Source of the DNA: Flavobacterium sp.
GTDB taxonomy: Bacteria; Bacteroidota; Bacteroidia; Flavobacteriales; Flavobacteriaceae
Direction: 5' to 3'
Assembly (NCBI GenBank): GCA_029946065.1
Contig: JAQSDU010000014.1
Location: 615,260 to 679,259 of the forward strand
Length of the DNA stretch: 64,000 nucleotides
Notes under the pieces: generated by a model
Database searches by the model: none
What the model was told of the DNA's origin: nothing
The model's input: only the letters and a program-made list of their open reading frames with translations
Position numbers and translations under genes: made by a program
Part shown: positions 61,564 to 64,000 of the stretch, piece after piece
Layout: every line of letters starts with the position of its first letter
Numbering within the stretch: position 1 is the first letter of the stretch

Positions 61564-64000
61564 ATGAAAACAAAATTACTTTTATTTTTCTTATTGATTT
61601 TTGCCTTTACCAATGCACAAGTAAACTCTGTTGCAGTAGTAGGCGAAGCGGCTGGCGGCTGGCCAGGCGACCCTGGAAATCCTGGCCCGACAGATGTACA
61701 TCAAATGTCATCTGTAGATGGAGAAAACTGGACACTCAACGGATTGGCTTTAACCAATTATGCTGTAGCCGGCGGTATTAAGTTCAGGGCGAACAATGAC
61801 TGGATTATCAATTGGGGAAATGCAGCATTTCCAAGCGGTACAGGAACGCAGGGCGGCGCCAATATTTTATGTATGGCAGGCACTTACGACGTAACTTTTA
61901 ACAGTACGACTGGAGTTTACGCCTTTACAAATGCAGTCACTTTCCCAAGTATTGGCATTATCGGTACCGTTTTAGGTCCGAATGGTTTTGACGGTCCAGA
62001 TGTGGACATGGTAACTTTCGATGGCGTTAATTACACCCTTTCCACCTATGCTTTTCAGGCGGGTGAATTAAAATTTAGACTTGATAATTCTTGGGACACC
62101 AATTGGGGCGGTACCGGGTTTCCGAGTGGCGTGGCTACTTTAAACGGCCCTAATATTCAAGTTCCGGCGGGAACATATACCTTAAAATTTAATATGGTTA
62201 CTGGAGCGTACAGCTTCGAATTCTTAAAGATAGGTATCATCGGTACGGCCGTAAGCGCGGGTGGATTTTCCGATCCAGATACAGACCTGACTACCACAGA
62301 CGGTATTCATTACATCCTTTACAATTATCAATTTACAGACGGCGAAGCCAAATTCAGACAGGAAGATGGTTGGGATGTTAACTGGGGAAGCATCGATTTT
62401 CCAACCGGCTTGGGAACCCAAGGTGGTGCAAATATTTCAGTCACTGCGGGGATTTATACCGTGTATTTTGACCGAACTACAGGCGAGTATAATTTTGGCG
62501 CACCAGTTGTTTTTTCAAGTCTCGGCGTAATTGGAACTGCGGTTTCGTCCAACGGATTCGAAGGCGAAGATATGGACATGACGACCCAAGACGGCATAAC
62601 CTATACCCTGAGCAATTACGACTTTATGAATGGCGAACTCAAAATCCGTGAGATGAACACATGGGATACCAACTATGGAGCGGCAACTTTCCCTAACGGA
62701 ACTGCAACACCCAATGGAGAAATCAACATCCCTGTTACAGCGGGCAATTATACACTGACATTCAACCGCAATACCTATGCCTACAGCTTTGTTGGAACAC
62801 CAACTTTTCCAACCGTAGGGATTATTGGTAGCGCTGTTAATGGATGGGTAGATGTACAAGATACAAATCTGGTAACAACAGACGGCGAAACTTATACATT
62901 AATGAACTATACATTCACGAATGGCGAAGCAAAATTCAGACAAGATGATGATTGGGCAATCAGTTGGGGAAATCAAACTTTTCCTGAAGCAACGTCCAGC
63001 AATGGGTTTAATATTCCGATATTGGCCGGTACGTACAATGTAACGTTTACAAGATCTACAGGTGCCTATTCGTTCGTTATTTCTGGCGGATGGCCATCAG
63101 TAGGCATACTTGGAACTGCTGTAAACGCTGACGCTTTTAATGGGCCGGATATTAATATGGATACTACTAATGGCGTTATCTATACCTTAACGGACTGGAC
63201 CTTTACTGCTGGTGAAGCGAAGTTCAGGCTTGATGATTCTTGGAACTTCAATTATGGAGGAACAACTTTTCCGGCTGGAACCGGAGTACTTGCAGGTGCG
63301 AATATCACGGTGACTCCTGGAACTTATACTGTAACTTTCAACAGATTGACATTGGCTTATAATTTTGCCGGTGATGCTTTCCCAAGTATCGGAATTATTG
63401 GTGATGCAGCGATTGATACCGGATTTAATGGTGAGGATGTTGACATGACGACTTCAGACGGTATTAATTACAACCTTGACGGATATGATTTTATAACAGG
63501 TGAAGCTAAATTCCGACAAGATAATGCATGGGATATCAACTGGGGAAGTGCTGCTTTCCCAACAGGATTTGGCACACAAAACGGCGATAATATTCCTGTA
63601 GTCGGCAATCGATATAATGTATATTTCAACAGAGAAAGCGGTAATTACGCATTCAATTATGTATATATGAGCATCATTGGAAGTGCCGTAAATGGTTGGG
63701 ATGTGCCTGATCCAGATGTAGATTTAGGAACAGATGACGGAATTACATATACCATTATTGACAAAACCTTAGTAGATGGCGAATTGAAATTCAGGCAAAA
63801 CCATAAATGGGATGTCAACTGGGGTGCTTTGGATTTTCCAATAGGAACAGGTTTACAAGGTGGAAGCAACGTTCAGGTTACAGCCGGAAATTATACGATT
63901 ACCTTTAACAGATTAACGGGTGAATATACTTTCGTGAATGTTGATTTGGGTGTAGGAAATTTAGATGCCGTGAAATTAACCGTATATCCAAATCCGACAA
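61564..64000 (+). CDS. Exported protein with eight SusE/SusF-like repeats and type A sorting signal (partial)
   Basis: The frame opens with ATG at 61564 and runs off the right edge without a stop (812 residues visible). The signal peptide is MKTKLLLFFLLIFAFTNAQ. Eight modules of about 96 residues follow (nucleotide starts near 61624, 61948, 62227, 62518, 62809, 63097, 63382 and 63667). Each has the form IGIIG.AV...GF.G.D.DM.T.DG..YTL, then GEAKFRQDD.W..NWG, then TAGTYTVTFNR.TGAYSF. This matches the starch-binding modules of SusE/SusF outer membrane proteins. The last visible residues, LDAVKLTVYPNPT, begin a T9SS type A signal. Glycan binding is therefore likely. Confidence 0.85.
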   Translation, partial: MKTKLLLFFLLIFAFTNAQVNSVAVVGEAAGGWPGDPGNPGPTDVHQMSSVDGENWTLNGLALTNYAVAGGIKFRANNDWIINWGNAAFPSGTGTQGGANILCMAGTYDVTFNSTTGVYAFTNAVTFPSIGIIGTVLGPNGFDGPDVDMVTFDGVNYTLSTYAFQAGELKFRLDNSWDTNWGGTGFPSGVATLNGPNIQVPAGTYTLKFNMVTGAYSFEFLKIGIIGTAVSAGGFSDPDTDLTTTDGIHYILYNYQFTDGEAKFRQEDGWDVNWGSIDFPTGLGTQGGANISVTAGIYTVYFDRTTGEYNFGAPVVFSSLGVIGTAVSSNGFEGEDMDMTTQDGITYTLSNYDFMNGELKIREMNTWDTNYGAATFPNGTATPNGEINIPVTAGNYTLTFNRNTYAYSFVGTPTFPTVGIIGSAVNGWVDVQDTNLVTTDGETYTLMNYTFTNGEAKFRQDDDWAISWGNQTFPEATSSNGFNIPILAGTYNVTFTRSTGAYSFVISGGWPSVGILGTAVNADAFNGPDINMDTTNGVIYTLTDWTFTAGEAKFRLDDSWNFNYGGTTFPAGTGVLAGANITVTPGTYTVTFNRLTLAYNFAGDAFPSIGIIGDAAIDTGFNGEDVDMTTSDGINYNLDGYDFITGEAKFRQDNAWDINWGSAAFPTGFGTQNGDNIPVVGNRYNVYFNRESGNYAFNYVYMSIIGSAVNGWDVPDPDVDLGTDDGITYTIIDKTLVDGELKFRQNHKWDVNWGALDFPIGTGLQGGSNVQVTAGNYTITFNRLTGEYTFVNVDLGVGNLDAVKLTVYPNPT

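Overview
The window looks like a chromosomal segment of a Flavobacterium-like member of the Bacteroidota. The DNA is AT-rich. Upstream regions carry the Bacteroidota -7 promoter motif TAnnTTTG. Six large surface or secreted proteins end in type IX secretion (T9SS) sorting domains: four of type B and two of type A. The run rpsT, two tRNA-Glu, proS, ompP1-like porin, rimO, together with bshC, typA and a LytTR two-component pair, fits Flavobacteriaceae. No prophage, insertion sequence, CRISPR array or rRNA was seen.

Layout. (1) 1-4212: the end of a TetR-type regulator, then a TolC / HlyD(EmrA) / EmrB(DHA2) drug efflux operon. (2) 4499-10232: mostly minus-strand housekeeping and orphan genes (alpha/beta hydrolase, an unrecognised ORF, DUF2490 protein, yaaA, hutH, DUF2461 protein). 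(3) 10391-15484: threonine operon. A short threonine-rich leader peptide (11 Thr of 33 residues, six in a row) precedes thrA (fused aspartokinase/homoserine dehydrogenase), thrB and thrC. This suggests attenuation-type control. (4) 15555-20008: pyrF and prfA on the minus strand, then a pRiA4b ORF-3-like gene, a small four-helix-bundle (S23) gene with a damaged 5' end, and a nucleoid-associated NdpA-like gene. (5) 20209-20990: a lipoprotein gene broken by an in-frame TGA and bracketed by two copies of a 58-bp hairpin-containing direct repeat. (6) 21111-32768: an ABC-2 transporter pair followed by three consecutive T9SS type B surface proteins. (7) 32897-40713: a secreted esterase, a 21-bp tandem repeat tract, a fibronectin-III-rich T9SS type A protein, and a LytTR response regulator with a TPR histidine kinase. 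(8) 40884-52859: typA, a PAS histidine kinase with its receiver partner, rpsT, two tRNA-Glu, proS, a Gly/Tyr-rich lipoprotein, an OmpP1/FadL-like porin, a DUF3667 protein, rimO and a small secreted protein. (9) 52854-64000: a B12-binding radical SAM protein, a 1510-residue T9SS type B protein with SprB-like repeats, bshC, and the start of a protein made of eight SusE/SusF-like repeats. The last runs off the right edge just as its type A sorting signal begins.

The spacers are unusual. Many are built from short degenerate repeated words that form long inverted repeats. One 8-bp word (GAGTGCCT / its complement) occurs as inverted arrays around the thrA-thrB spacer and again around the S23 gene, and one array is translated as the N-terminus of ThrB. 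The most interesting items are the threonine leader, these inverted word arrays, the 21-bp tandem repeat, the direct repeats around the broken lipoprotein, and the type B adhesin cluster with no SprF-like partner in view. All product names come from reading translated sequence and recognising motifs; no database search was run.
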